From positions 62,001 to 126,000 of the forward strand of contig NZ_NKYF01000017.1 of NCBI RefSeq assembly GCF_002262885.1: DNA of 64,000 nucleotides. The letters are read 5' to 3'. Within the stretch, counting starts at the first letter, position 1. Each line of letters opens with the position of its first letter. The notes below the pieces were generated by a model that had not been told where the DNA came from, ran no database searches, and saw nothing but the letters and a program-made list of their open reading frames with translations. A program made the position numbers and the translations under genes. This stretch comes from Pseudonocardia sp. MH-G8. GTDB taxonomy: Bacteria > Actinomycetota > Actinomycetes > Mycobacteriales > Pseudonocardiaceae. This document shows, in pieces, positions 16,434 to 24,152 of the stretch.

Positions 16434-17045
16434 ATGCCCCCACGCGATGCTCAGGCGACGAAGGCCCGCATCCTCCAGGCGGCAGTCGCGGAGTTCGCCG
16501 AGCACGGCCACGCCGGCGGCCGTGTCGAACGGATCGCCCGGGAGGCCGGAACCAACATCCGGATGATCTACGCCTACTTCGGCAACAAGGACGGGCTCTT
16601 CGACGCCGCGCTCACCAGCGCGATCCAGTCCATGGCCGCGAGGGTCCCGCCCCGACCGGACGATCTACCGGCATGGGCGGGCGAGCTGTTCGACTACCAC
16701 CAGCGCGAACCCGCGGCCCTCCGGATCAACATGTGGGCACAGCTCGAGCGCCCCCGGGCGGCGTCCGAGCCGCTGGAGAGCTACCTCGCGAAGACCACCG
16801 CCGTCGCCGGCGCCGACAGCGCCCCGCTGACCGCCGTCGACCTTCTCGTCTTCATCTACGCGGTCTCGCAAGCCTGGTACCTGACACCCGTCGGCCTGCT
16901 GAGGGCCGACGGTGGTGACCCGCAGGCTCCGGAACGGATCGCGGCGCACCGGTACGCCGTCATCACCGCCGTGACACGCATCGTCCGACCGGACGGCACC
17001 GACCCGGCCTCACAGCGACCAGAAGGGGCTCCACCCGTCTCGTGA
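16434..17045 (+). CDS. TetR family transcriptional regulator
   Basis: A 203-residue regulator with HTH segment RVERIAREAGTNIRMIYAYF then GNKDGLFD at about residues 28-55 and a TetR_C-type C-terminal domain. ATG 16434 follows GACGGAGACCAC. It faces the SDR gene across a 20-bp palindrome and is the probable local repressor. Its stop lies just before the promoter element of the first CynX-type transporter. Confidence 0.87.
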   Translation: MPPRDAQATKARILQAAVAEFAEHGHAGGRVERIAREAGTNIRMIYAYFGNKDGLFDAALTSAIQSMAARVPPRPDDLPAWAGELFDYHQREPAALRINMWAQLERPRAASEPLESYLAKTTAVAGADSAPLTAVDLLVFIYAVSQAWYLTPVGLLRADGGDPQAPERIAAHRYAVITAVTRIVRPDGTDPASQRPEGAPPVS

Positions 17046-17068
17046 CCCCGGCTGCTCCTACAGCTTCC

Positions 17069-17097
17069 AAACGTAGGATGTTAGGCTCATTCCGTGG
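17069..17097 (+). promoter_or_regulatory. promoter/operator element shared with 18999-19027
   Basis: 22 of 29 positions match the element ahead of the GntR gene, including the core TGTTAGGCTC. TAGGCT (17082-17087) is a good actinobacterial -10, six bases before GTG 17094, the geometry of a leaderless start. AAC-N7-GTT overlapping the -10 could be a FadR/GntR-type operator. Confidence 0.5.
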
Positions 17098-17126
17098 TCG
17101 GGACTGCGCTGCGGACGCACTGGTGA
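17094..17126 (+). other. ten-codon leader frame or relic of a GntR start
   Basis: GTG 17094 lies exactly where the GntR start lies in the paralogous element. The frame encodes MVGTALRTHW and stops at a TGA that overlaps the transporter GTG (17123). It may be a coupled leader peptide, or the fused ends of a deleted gntR; the GntR at 19024 begins MGLTAVRAG. Expression is unproven. Confidence 0.35.
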
Positions 17127-18319
17127 ACGCTCTCGCCGACGTCGGCGCCCGCCCCCGAGCCCGCACGACCTGGTGGTTCGCGGCCGCCATCGTGCTCGTC
17201 GCAGCGAACCTGCGACCTGCCGTGGTCGGCGTGGCCCCGGTGCTCCCGGAGATCCAGCGCAGCCTCGGGCTCTCCGCGACGGCATCCGGCGTGCTGACCG
17301 CGTTGCCCGTGCTGTGCTTCGGGCTGCTCGCCCCGGCGGCGCCGCGCCTGGCCCGCCGCTTCGGCATCGGACGCACCCTGCTCGGCGCGCTCGTGCTGAT
17401 CACCCTCGGCCTCGCCGTCCGCTCGAGCGGCCCGACCGCCACCCTGTTCGCCGGCGCGGTGCTGGTCGGCTCGGCGATCGCGATCGGGAACGTCCTGCTG
17501 CCCGGGCTGATCAAGCGCGACTTCCCGCACCGCACCGGCTCCATGACGGGCATCTACTCGATGGCGATCTCCGCCGGTGGTGCGCTGGCCGCCGGGACCA
17601 CCGTGCCGGTGGCGCGGGCGCTCGGTGTCGACTGGCGCGGCGCTCTCGCGTTCTGGAGCCTGTTCGCGCTGGTCGCCCTCTTGTGCTGGCTGCCCCATGT
17701 GCGATGGGTGGACCGCGCCCGCGGGATGCGCGAGGTGCGCGTGCGGGGTCTGTGGCGCAGCCCGCTCGCCTGGCAGGTCACCGCATTCATGGGGCTGCAG
17801 TCGCTCGGCTTCTACGCCACGGCGGCGTGGCTTCCCGTGATCTTCGTCGACCGGGGGTTCGATCCGGCCACCGCCGGGTGGCTGCTCGCCCTCGCGAGCA
17901 TCGTCGGGCTCAGCGGCTCGATGGCTGCGCCGATGCTCGCCACGCGCCTGCGGCAGCAGCGGGCGGTCGCCGCCGGTCTCACCGCCGTGGCTGCCCTCGG
18001 GCTGCTCGGGGTCCTCCTGCTGCCCGGCGCGGAGATCGTGTCGATGGCACTGCTCGGTGTCGGGCAGGGTGCCGCGCTAGGACTCTCGCTCACGCTGATG
18101 GTGCTGCGCTCCCCCGATGCCGCTCACGCAGCGCAGCTGTCGGGCATGGCGCAGTGCGTGGGCTACATCGGTGCCGCCACCGGCCCTTTCGCGGTCGGCG
18201 CGCTGCACGATCTGACCGGTTCCTGGACGGTGCCGATCCTGCTCCTGCTCGGCGTGTTCATCGCCCAGGCCACGATGGGCGCGCTGGCGGGCCGGGACCG
18301 GCTCGTCGCGGCCGGCTGA
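17123..18319 (+). CDS. MFS transporter, CynX/NimT family, copy 1
   Basis: 398 residues from GTG 17123, about 12 membrane helices. Signature stretches are AANLRPAVVGVAPVLPEI in helix 1, GVLTALPVLCFGLLAP, GNVLLPGLIKRDFP and AAQLSGMAQCVGYIGAATGP. These match the cyanate/nitroimidazole (CynX/NimT) transporter family. It is clearly paralogous to the transporter at 19704-20927. An earlier in-frame GTG (17042) exists but would put the shared promoter element inside the gene, so 17123 is preferred. The likely function is export or uptake of a small organic anion or drug; the substrate is unknown. Confidence 0.85.
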   Translation: MNALADVGARPRARTTWWFAAAIVLVAANLRPAVVGVAPVLPEIQRSLGLSATASGVLTALPVLCFGLLAPAAPRLARRFGIGRTLLGALVLITLGLAVRSSGPTATLFAGAVLVGSAIAIGNVLLPGLIKRDFPHRTGSMTGIYSMAISAGGALAAGTTVPVARALGVDWRGALAFWSLFALVALLCWLPHVRWVDRARGMREVRVRGLWRSPLAWQVTAFMGLQSLGFYATAAWLPVIFVDRGFDPATAGWLLALASIVGLSGSMAAPMLATRLRQQRAVAAGLTAVAALGLLGVLLLPGAEIVSMALLGVGQGAALGLSLTLMVLRSPDAAHAAQLSGMAQCVGYIGAATGPFAVGALHDLTGSWTVPILLLLGVFIAQATMGALAGRDRLVAAG

Positions 18320-18351
18320 ACCGGGACCCGCTGTCCCTGCGCGCCGGGACG

Positions 18352-18975
18352 TCAGGCCGGCGCGAAGGCCAGCAGCGACGGCTCCCCGCGACCGGGCCAG
18401 GTGCCGACGAGCGTGGGCGCGCCGTCGGGGCTCGCGGTGGCGTCGAGTGAGCGCAGCACCACGAACTCGCGGCCCGACGCGTCGATCGTCGTGGCCGTCG
18501 CGCCGTCCGTGGCCGTCGCGGTGTGGATCACCGGGACCGCGGTGCCGGGCCGGCCGCTGCCGGTCACCTGCGCCGTGGCCGCCCGCAACTCGCGGCCGGT
18601 GTCCTTCTCGACCCATTCCTCGGCCTGCCGGCCGCCGGTCAGGATCGCCGCCGCGAGCGCCGCGGCGTACACGGGATCGGCGCAGCCGTCGTAGACCCAC
18701 CGGCGCCCGAGGCGCGAGTGCTGCATGGTGCCGATCAGGGCGTCGTCGGCGCCGTCGAGGGGAACGCCGCGGTAGGTGAGCGGTATGTGGAGCACGTCTC
18801 CTTGCGCGGTGCCGACGAGATGGGTCTCGATGCCCACCTCCTGCGCCGGGTCGTCGAACCGGTACGCCGCGAGCAGCTCGAACGGCGCTGCGCCGGCCCA
18901 GGAGCGGGACGGGAGCCAGCCGGACAGCAGCTCCGCCTTGGTGGGAACGATCCGGGCTTGGTAGATCAGGGCCAC
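18352..18975 (-). CDS. CG0192-like / maltokinase N-terminal-cap-like protein
   Basis: A 207-residue protein of a family conserved in actinobacteria and often labelled a 1,4-alpha-glucan branching protein. The start ALIYQARIVPTKAELLSGWL, then LLAAYRFDDPAQEVGIETH and a C-terminal beta-rich half fit that family, related to the cap domain in front of maltokinases. No catalytic motif of a branching enzyme (GH13/GH57) is present, so that label should not be read as an activity. It is on the opposite strand between the two CynX-type transporters and diverges from gntR. GTG 18975 chosen as start. Confidence 0.65.
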   Translation of the reverse strand: MALIYQARIVPTKAELLSGWLPSRSWAGAAPFELLAAYRFDDPAQEVGIETHLVGTAQGDVLHIPLTYRGVPLDGADDALIGTMQHSRLGRRWVYDGCADPVYAAALAAAILTGGRQAEEWVEKDTGRELRAATAQVTGSGRPGTAVPVIHTATATDGATATTIDASGREFVVLRSLDATASPDGAPTLVGTWPGRGEPSLLAFAPA

Positions 18976-18998
18976 ACCACGGACGCTACCGGCGCGCA

Positions 18999-19027
18999 AA
19001 ACATGGGTTGTTAGGCTCTTTCGATGG
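18999..19027 (+). promoter_or_regulatory. leaderless promoter with FadR-like operator for gntR-mfs2
   Basis: TAGGCT (19012-19017) ends six bases before ATG 19024, the spacing of a leaderless transcript. AACA-N5-TGTT (19000-19014 region) overlaps it as a candidate autoregulatory operator. The element recurs at 17069-17097. Confidence 0.5.
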
Positions 19028-19707
19028 GACTCACGGCAGTGCGCGCCGGGCGGCTGTGCGACGAGGTCATGGCCCAGATGGAGTCGTTGATCGCCGACGG
19101 CGAGTGGCCGGTCGGCGCGAAGATCCCACCGGAACCGGAACTGGTCGCGGCGCTCGGGGTCGGCCGCAACACCGTGCGGGAGGCGGTGCGCGCGCTGGAG
19201 CACGCCGGCCTGCTGGAACCGAGGCGCGGCGACGGCACGTACGTCCGCGCTTCCAGCGACCTCGGCGCCGCCCTCCTGCGCCGGGCGCGGCGCACCACGA
19301 GCGGGCACGTCCTCGCCGTCCGCGCGAGCCTGGAGCGCGACGCCGCGGCTGCGGCCGCGGCACACCGCACGGCCGCCGACGTCGTGGCCATCCGGGCGGC
19401 CGCCGCCGCCCGCCGGGCCGCATGCCTGGTCACCGACCGGGCGGTGTTCGTCGAAGCGGATGTCGCGTTCCACCGCGCCGTGATCGCCGCCACCGGGAAC
19501 CCGGTGCTGATCGACCTGTACGCCGGGCTGACCGAGGCGCTGCAGCGCAGCGTCACCGAGATCGACGAGCACGACGACGACCCCGCTGCGTTCCCCGGAC
19601 ACGACGAGCTCGCCGAGGCCATCGCGGCGGCCGATCCGGACGCCGCGCGCGCGGCCGCAGGCCGCTACCTCGATGCCGCGCGCACGATCGTCGAGCGCGA
19701 GCCGTGA
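19024..19707 (+). CDS. GntR family regulator, FadR subfamily
   Basis: 227 residues: N-terminal winged helix with GAKIPPEPELVAALGVGRNT and VREAVRALEHAGLLEPRRG (about 35-75), then an FCD-type helical domain (about 90-220) in which Asp, His and Glu residues in VEADVAFHRAVIAAT and PGHDEL are the usual metal/ligand contacts. It overlaps the CynX-type transporter start by four bases (GTGA). It probably represses its own operon, and perhaps the paralogous transporter at 17123, in response to a small carboxylate. Confidence 0.88.
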   Translation: MGLTAVRAGRLCDEVMAQMESLIADGEWPVGAKIPPEPELVAALGVGRNTVREAVRALEHAGLLEPRRGDGTYVRASSDLGAALLRRARRTTSGHVLAVRASLERDAAAAAAAHRTAADVVAIRAAAAARRAACLVTDRAVFVEADVAFHRAVIAATGNPVLIDLYAGLTEALQRSVTEIDEHDDDPAAFPGHDELAEAIAAADPDAARAAAGRYLDAARTIVEREP

Positions 19708-20927
19708 CGCCGCCCGCCGACGCTCCTCCCGGGCGTCCGGCGCGCGCACCGGCCTGGTGGATCGGGGTCGCGATCGTGCTCGTCGCGGCCAACATGCGAC
19801 CCGCGGTCGTCGGCGTGGCGCCGGTGCTGGCGCAGATCCAGGCGAGCGAGCGGCTCTCGGGTACCACCGCCGGGATCCTCACGGCGTTGCCGGTGCTCTG
19901 CTTCGGGTTGCTCGCCCCCGCGGGGCCGCTGCTGGCCCGGCGGTTCGGCATCGAGCGCGCCCTCCTGACTGCGCTGGTCGTGCTGTGCGTGGGCTTCGTG
20001 GTGCGTTCCAGCGGCCCGCTGGTGGCCCTGTTCGCCGGCACCGTGCTCGTCGGGGCCGCGATCGCGGTGGGCAACGTGCTGCTGCCGAGCCTGATCAAGC
20101 GGGACTTCGCGGGCCGCACAGGCCTGATGACCGGGCTCTACACGATGGCCATCACCGGCGGGGCCACCCTCGCCGCCGGCATCACGGTGCCTGTGGCGCA
20201 GGCCGCCGGGCTCGAGTGGCACGGCGCTCTCCTGGTGTGGGTGCTGTTCGCCGTGGTCGCGCTGCTGTGCTGGGTGCCGCAGGTGCGCAGGGTGTCGCGG
20301 CCCACGTCCGAGGGCGAGCCGCGCCCGGGCGGGCTCTGGCGCGACGCGCTCGCCTGGCAGGTCACCGCCTACATGGGTCTGCAGTCGCTGAGCTACTTCG
20401 CGGTGATGGGCTGGCTGCCCGCCGTGCTCGTCGACCGCGGTTTCGACCCGGTCGCGGCGGGCTGGATGCTCTCGCTCACGAGCGCTGCGGGGGTCGTCGG
20501 TGCGACGATCGCGCCGATGCTGGCCACGCGGGCCCGGGCGCAGCGCGGGCTGGTGGTCGTGGTCACCGCGGTCGCGGGGCTCGGCCTGGTCGGGGTGTTC
20601 GCCGTGACCGGGATCGAGGTGGCGGCCGTCGTGCTGCTCGGTACCGCGCAGAGCGCGGCGCTGGGTCTCTCGCTCACGTTCGTGGCGCTCCGCGCGCCGG
20701 ACGCCGCGCACGCCGCCCAGCTGTCGGGCATGGCCCAGAGCGTCGGCTACGTCGTGGCGGCCGCGGGTCCCTTCGCCGTCGGCGCGCTGCGCGACGCCAC
20801 CGGGGGCTGGACGATGCCGTTCGTGCTGCTGCTCGTGGTGCTCGCGGTCCAGGGAGTCTCGGGGGTGCTCGCAGCCCGGGACCGGCTGGTGCGCCGCCGC
20901 GGTGCGGTGGCCGCCCCCGTCTCCTGA
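19704..20927 (+). CDS. MFS transporter, CynX/NimT family, copy 2
   Basis: 407 residues, about 12 membrane helices, with the same landmark stretches as copy 1 (AANMRPAVVGVAPVLAQI, GNVLLPSLIKRDFAG, AAQLSGMAQSVGYVVAAAGP). Start GTG 19704 overlaps the gntR stop, so regulator and transporter are cotranslated. The Arg in AANMRP and the Lys-Arg-Asp in the cytoplasmic loop are shared by both copies and may be functional. The substrate is unknown; members of the family move cyanate or 2-nitroimidazoles. Confidence 0.87.
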   Translation: MTPPADAPPGRPARAPAWWIGVAIVLVAANMRPAVVGVAPVLAQIQASERLSGTTAGILTALPVLCFGLLAPAGPLLARRFGIERALLTALVVLCVGFVVRSSGPLVALFAGTVLVGAAIAVGNVLLPSLIKRDFAGRTGLMTGLYTMAITGGATLAAGITVPVAQAAGLEWHGALLVWVLFAVVALLCWVPQVRRVSRPTSEGEPRPGGLWRDALAWQVTAYMGLQSLSYFAVMGWLPAVLVDRGFDPVAAGWMLSLTSAAGVVGATIAPMLATRARAQRGLVVVVTAVAGLGLVGVFAVTGIEVAAVVLLGTAQSAALGLSLTFVALRAPDAAHAAQLSGMAQSVGYVVAAAGPFAVGALRDATGGWTMPFVLLLVVLAVQGVSGVLAARDRLVRRRGAVAAPVS

Positions 20928-21047
20928 GTGCCGTTCGGCCGAATCGTGCCCGGAACGGGCTCGGATTTGTCGGTGTCCGGTTCTACTCTCGCTGAAGCGT
21001 GCGCTGGGCACGGCGCCGCGGGCAGCTCCACGAGAGGGGAACCCCCG

Positions 21048-22055
21048 ATGACCGTCACCGCTGACGCCCCGTCCGGCACCTGGGAACAGCACAGGGTCGA
21101 ACTCACGGCGTACTGCTACCGCATGCTCGGCTCGTCGGCCGACGCCGAGGACGCCGTGCAGGACACGATGGTCCGGGCGTGGCGCTCGTACGACAAGTTC
21201 GAGGGTCGCTCGTCGGTCCGGTCCTGGCTGTACAAGATCGCCACGAACGTCTGCCTGACGATGCTCGACAGTCGCAAGCGCCGGGCCACCCCGATGGATT
21301 TCGGCACGGCCGGTTCGGCCGACGCCCCGGTTCCCGCGCCGCGGCCGGAGGTCTCGTGGCTCGAGCCGATCCCCGACGCCCGGGTCCTGCCCACGGTCAC
21401 CGACCCCGCGGAGCTCGCGGTCTCGCGCGAGTCGGTGCGGCTGGCGTTCGTGGCCGCGCTGCAGCACCTGCCCGCCCGCCAGCGCGCGGTGCTGATCCTG
21501 CGCGAGGTGCTGCAGTGGAAGGCCTCCGAGGTGGCCGAGCTGCTCGGCACCACCGTCGCCTCGGTCAACAGCGCGTTGCAGCGGGCCCGCGCAACCCTCG
21601 CCGAGCAGCACGTGGAGCAGCCCGAGCCCGGCGCCGCGGGCAGTGCCGAGCTGGACGCGGAACACGAGGCGCTGCTCGCCCGCTACGCGGAGGCCTTCGA
21701 ACGCTACGACGTCGGCGCGCTCGTCCACCTGCTCCACGAGGACGCCATCCTCAACATGCCGCCGTTCGACCTGTGGCTGCAGGGCATCGAGGACATCCAG
21801 AAGTGGTGGGTCGGCCCGGGCGCGCCGTGCAAGGGGTCGAAGCTGCAGCCGGTGGCCGCCAACGGCATGCCGGCGTTCGCGCAGTGGCGGCCGAACCCCG
21901 ACGGCGAGGGCTACCACGCGTGGGCCCTGCAGGTGCTCGGCATCCGCGACGGCCGGATCTCCATGTACACCTCCTTCCTCGACGTCGACACGCTGTTCCC
22001 GATGTGGGACCTGCCGCTGCACCTGGACCGGGAGGGCGAGCCGGTACGGGAATGA
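21048..22055 (+). CDS. sigG: ECF RNA polymerase sigma factor, SigG type with SnoaL-like C-terminal domain
   Basis: 335 residues. Sigma region 2 spans about 20-85 (ELTAYCYRMLGSSADAEDAV, then DTMVRAWRSYDKF) and region 4 about 140-195 (LPARQRAVLILREVLQWKA, then SEVAELLGTTVASVNSALQR). A SnoaL-like domain fills residues 215-330 (RYAEAFERYDVGALV, LLHEDAILNMPPFDLWLQG). Fusion of the sigma core to a SnoaL domain, with no adjacent anti-sigma gene, is typical of SigG/SigJ-type factors, where the extra domain modulates activity. ATG 21048 follows GAGAGGGGAA. Symbol by family resemblance to mycobacterial sigG. Confidence 0.8.
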   Translation: MTVTADAPSGTWEQHRVELTAYCYRMLGSSADAEDAVQDTMVRAWRSYDKFEGRSSVRSWLYKIATNVCLTMLDSRKRRATPMDFGTAGSADAPVPAPRPEVSWLEPIPDARVLPTVTDPAELAVSRESVRLAFVAALQHLPARQRAVLILREVLQWKASEVAELLGTTVASVNSALQRARATLAEQHVEQPEPGAAGSAELDAEHEALLARYAEAFERYDVGALVHLLHEDAILNMPPFDLWLQGIEDIQKWWVGPGAPCKGSKLQPVAANGMPAFAQWRPNPDGEGYHAWALQVLGIRDGRISMYTSFLDVDTLFPMWDLPLHLDREGEPVRE

Positions 22056-22082
22056 ATGCGCCGCCGGCGTCGTGCGGGTGGG

Positions 22083-22874
22083 TCAGGCCATGGACGGTGC
22101 GGGCGTCCGGCCGAACCGGCCGGGCGTGGTGCCGACGAGCCGGGTGAAATGGCGGTGCAGGTGTGCCTGGTCGTGGAAACCGACGGCCACGGCCACGGTC
22201 GCGGGTGGTGCGCCGGCGAGCAGGAGGCGCCGGGCCGATTCGATCCGCCTGCCGGTGAGGTAGCGGTGCGGCGGCAGGCCGAAGGCGCGGGTGAAGCGGC
22301 GCACGAGGTGCGCGGGGTCGGCGTGCAGCGCGGCGGAGGCCTCGCGGAGGGTGAGCCCCTCGGTCGTGCGGGCGTCGAGCAGGTCGCGCAGGTCGGCGGC
22401 GAGCCGGTCGGGTGCGGGTTCGGCGGCGGGCGCGCGCAGGTGCGTGCGGATGCGCTCACCGATCAGCGCGAGCCTGCTCTCGGCCTCGAGGCCGGTCCCG
22501 GGAGCGGTCAAAGTCTGGTGCAGCTGGTGGATCCGGGTGCGCAGCAGGGTGTCGCCCACGCTCGGGTTGTCGACCGCGGCACCGATCAGCGACTCGTCGA
22601 GCACCTCGCGGTCGAGGTACAGCACGCGCTTGCGGAAGCCCTGCACGGACGCGGCCCGGCCGGTGTGGGCCACGTGCGGCGGCAGCAGGGTCACGGCCGA
22701 GCACACGGCGCCGTGCTCGTGGCGGTCCAGGTCGTAGCGGATCGCGCCCTCGTCGACGACGAGGAGCGTCCAGGTGTCGTGGGCGTGCTCGGGGTACGCG
22801 TGGTCGGTGAACCGCGCGTGGAAGACCTCGGCGATGCCGGGGACATCCGGCGCCCACGCACGGACGGCATCCAC
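22083..22874 (-). CDS. AraC family transcriptional regulator
   Basis: 263 residues from GTG 22874. An N-terminal cupin-type AraC-binding domain (about 15-95; HARFTDHAYPEHAHDTWTLL holds the usual His-rich entry) is followed by two HTHs at about 170-260 (REASAALHADPAHLVRRFTR and VAVAVGFHDQAHLHRHFTR). It diverges from the DUF2000 gene, starting 49 bases away, and probably controls it and itself. It converges on sigG with a 27-base gap. Confidence 0.85.
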   Translation of the reverse strand: MDAVRAWAPDVPGIAEVFHARFTDHAYPEHAHDTWTLLVVDEGAIRYDLDRHEHGAVCSAVTLLPPHVAHTGRAASVQGFRKRVLYLDREVLDESLIGAAVDNPSVGDTLLRTRIHQLHQTLTAPGTGLEAESRLALIGERIRTHLRAPAAEPAPDRLAADLRDLLDARTTEGLTLREASAALHADPAHLVRRFTRAFGLPPHRYLTGRRIESARRLLLAGAPPATVAVAVGFHDQAHLHRHFTRLVGTTPGRFGRTPAPSMA

Positions 22875-22923
22875 GACAAGAACGTACAAGAAGCCGGCGG
22901 TGGTCCGGGGGCAGTGTCGACGG

Positions 22924-23331
22924 GTGCGTTTCGACACCAAGATCGCTGTGCTGCTGCGGGACGACCTCGAGGTCTGGCAACGGTTGAACGTCACCGCGTT
23001 CCTCGCCGGCGGGATCGCGGCCGACCCCGAACTGCTGGGCGAGCCCTACGCCGACGCCGACGGCACCGCGTACCTGCCGATGTTCCGCCAGCCGGTGCTG
23101 GTCTTCGCCGGCGACGCGGAGGTGCTGGCCGCCGCCCACGACCGGGCCGTGCGCCGCGGCCTGCCCGCCGCCGTGTTCACGGAGGAGCTGTTCAGCACGG
23201 GGCACGACGAGGCCAACCGCGCCGCGGTGCGCGCGCTCGCCCGTGACGACCTGAAGCTGGTGGGCCTCGCCGTCCACGGCCCGCGCAACGCCGTGGACAA
23301 GGCCCTGAAGGGCGCCACCCTGCACACCTGA
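22924..23331 (+). CDS. DUF2000 family protein
   Basis: A 135-residue cytoplasmic protein: MRFDTKIAVLLRDDLEVWQR, then NVTAFLAGGI, a central LPMFRQPVLVFAG, and KLVGLAVHGPRNAVDKALKG near the end. This is the pattern of DUF2000, whose members have a peptidyl-tRNA-hydrolase-2-like fold with no established activity in bacteria. Start GTG 22924. The divergent AraC gene is its probable regulator. A very long hairpin starts six bases after its stop. Confidence 0.75.
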   Translation: MRFDTKIAVLLRDDLEVWQRLNVTAFLAGGIAADPELLGEPYADADGTAYLPMFRQPVLVFAGDAEVLAAAHDRAVRRGLPAAVFTEELFSTGHDEANRAAVRALARDDLKLVGLAVHGPRNAVDKALKGATLHT

Positions 23332-23336
23332 CCGCA

Positions 23337-23409
23337 CCCACCGCACCTTGGAGCCATCCTGCTGTCAGGAGCGCCGAAGAACAGCAGTACGGCTCCAAGG
23401 TGCGGTGGG
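23337..23409 (+). terminator. long two-part hairpin
   Basis: Perfect 19-bp outer arms (23337-23355 with 23391-23409), a three-base internal loop, then an inner 7-bp stem CTGCTGT/ACAGCAG (23359-23365 with 23381-23387) and a 15-base loop. There is no T-tract. It lies between DUF2000 and padR and can act as terminator, processing site or operator-containing element. Confidence 0.55.
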
Positions 23410-23454
23410 GGGTGGGGTGGGTGGCCTAGTCTGGCCGCGACGGGAGGTGGTCGG

Positions 23455-24057
23455 GTGTCGGCGACGCGCCTGCTGGTGCTCGGCGTCGTGCGCGGGTACG
23501 GCCGCGCTCACGGGTACCGGATCGGCAACGACCTGCTCGCGTGGGGCGCCGACGAGTGGGCGAACGTCAAGTGGGGCTCGATCTACCACGCGCTGCGCGC
23601 GCTCACCGAGGGCGGTTTCCTGCTCGACCACAACGACATCCCCGGGCGCACCGAGTACGAGCTCACCGAGCGTGGCGAGGCCGAGTACCGGAAGCTGCTG
23701 CGCGACGCGCTGCGCCGACCGCAGCCGCGTCCCGACTTCCTGGGTGCGGCCCTCGCGATGCTGCCCTCGCTCCCCCGCGCGGAGGCGGTCGCGCTGCTGC
23801 GCGAGCGGCTCGTCGCGCTCGAAGCGGCCCGGGACAAGGCGCACGCGCAGGTCGAGGCGCTGGTGGACCCGCCGCACGTCCGGGAGCTGTTCGGCTTGTG
23901 GGAGCACAACTCGGCCGGTAGCGCCGAGTGGACGCGCGGGCTCATCGAACGCCTCGACGCCGGCGCCTACCCGATGGCGGGCGAGCCGTGGTCGCCGGGC
24001 AGGCCCGGCAGTTGGCACGAGCTGAAGTTCCCGCCCTATCCGCCGCGGGACGCGTAA
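23455..24057 (+). CDS. PadR family transcriptional regulator
   Basis: 200 residues. The winged helix spans about 1-85 (TRLLVLGVVRGYGRAHGYRI, then WANVKWGSIYHALRALTEGG) and a C-terminal helical dimerisation domain of Vir-type PadR follows. GTG 23455 lies behind GGGAGG. It is immediately upstream of a drrABC-like transport and resistance operon, with paired inverted sites in between (24080-24138). PadR proteins commonly repress such ABC exporters and respond to the exported compound, so control of 24153-28726 is likely. Confidence 0.87.
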   Translation: MSATRLLVLGVVRGYGRAHGYRIGNDLLAWGADEWANVKWGSIYHALRALTEGGFLLDHNDIPGRTEYELTERGEAEYRKLLRDALRRPQPRPDFLGAALAMLPSLPRAEAVALLRERLVALEAARDKAHAQVEALVDPPHVRELFGLWEHNSAGSAEWTRGLIERLDAGAYPMAGEPWSPGRPGSWHELKFPPYPPRDA

Positions 24058-24079
24058 CGCCCGACCGGTTCCTGGCGAT

Positions 24080-24138
24080 TCAAGTTTGCATACCCCTTCG
24101 CAGGCGGGCACACTCGCCGCTCCAGGGTTCAAACTTGA
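24080..24138. promoter_or_regulatory. paired inverted sites upstream of the ABC operon
   Basis: TCAAGTTTG (24080-24088) and its exact reverse complement CAAACTTGA (24130-24138) stand 50 bases apart, the second 14 bases before the ABC start. Spacing of about five helical turns suits binding by two PadR dimers. Confidence 0.45.
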
Positions 24139-24152
24139 GTATCGGGAGGAAC

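Noticed and set aside
19665..22022. 785-codon open frame on the minus strand across gntR, mfs2 and sigG
   Set aside because: It is antisense to three well-supported genes, its product is Arg/Gly/His-rich without any family pattern, and long antisense frames are expected at this GC content.
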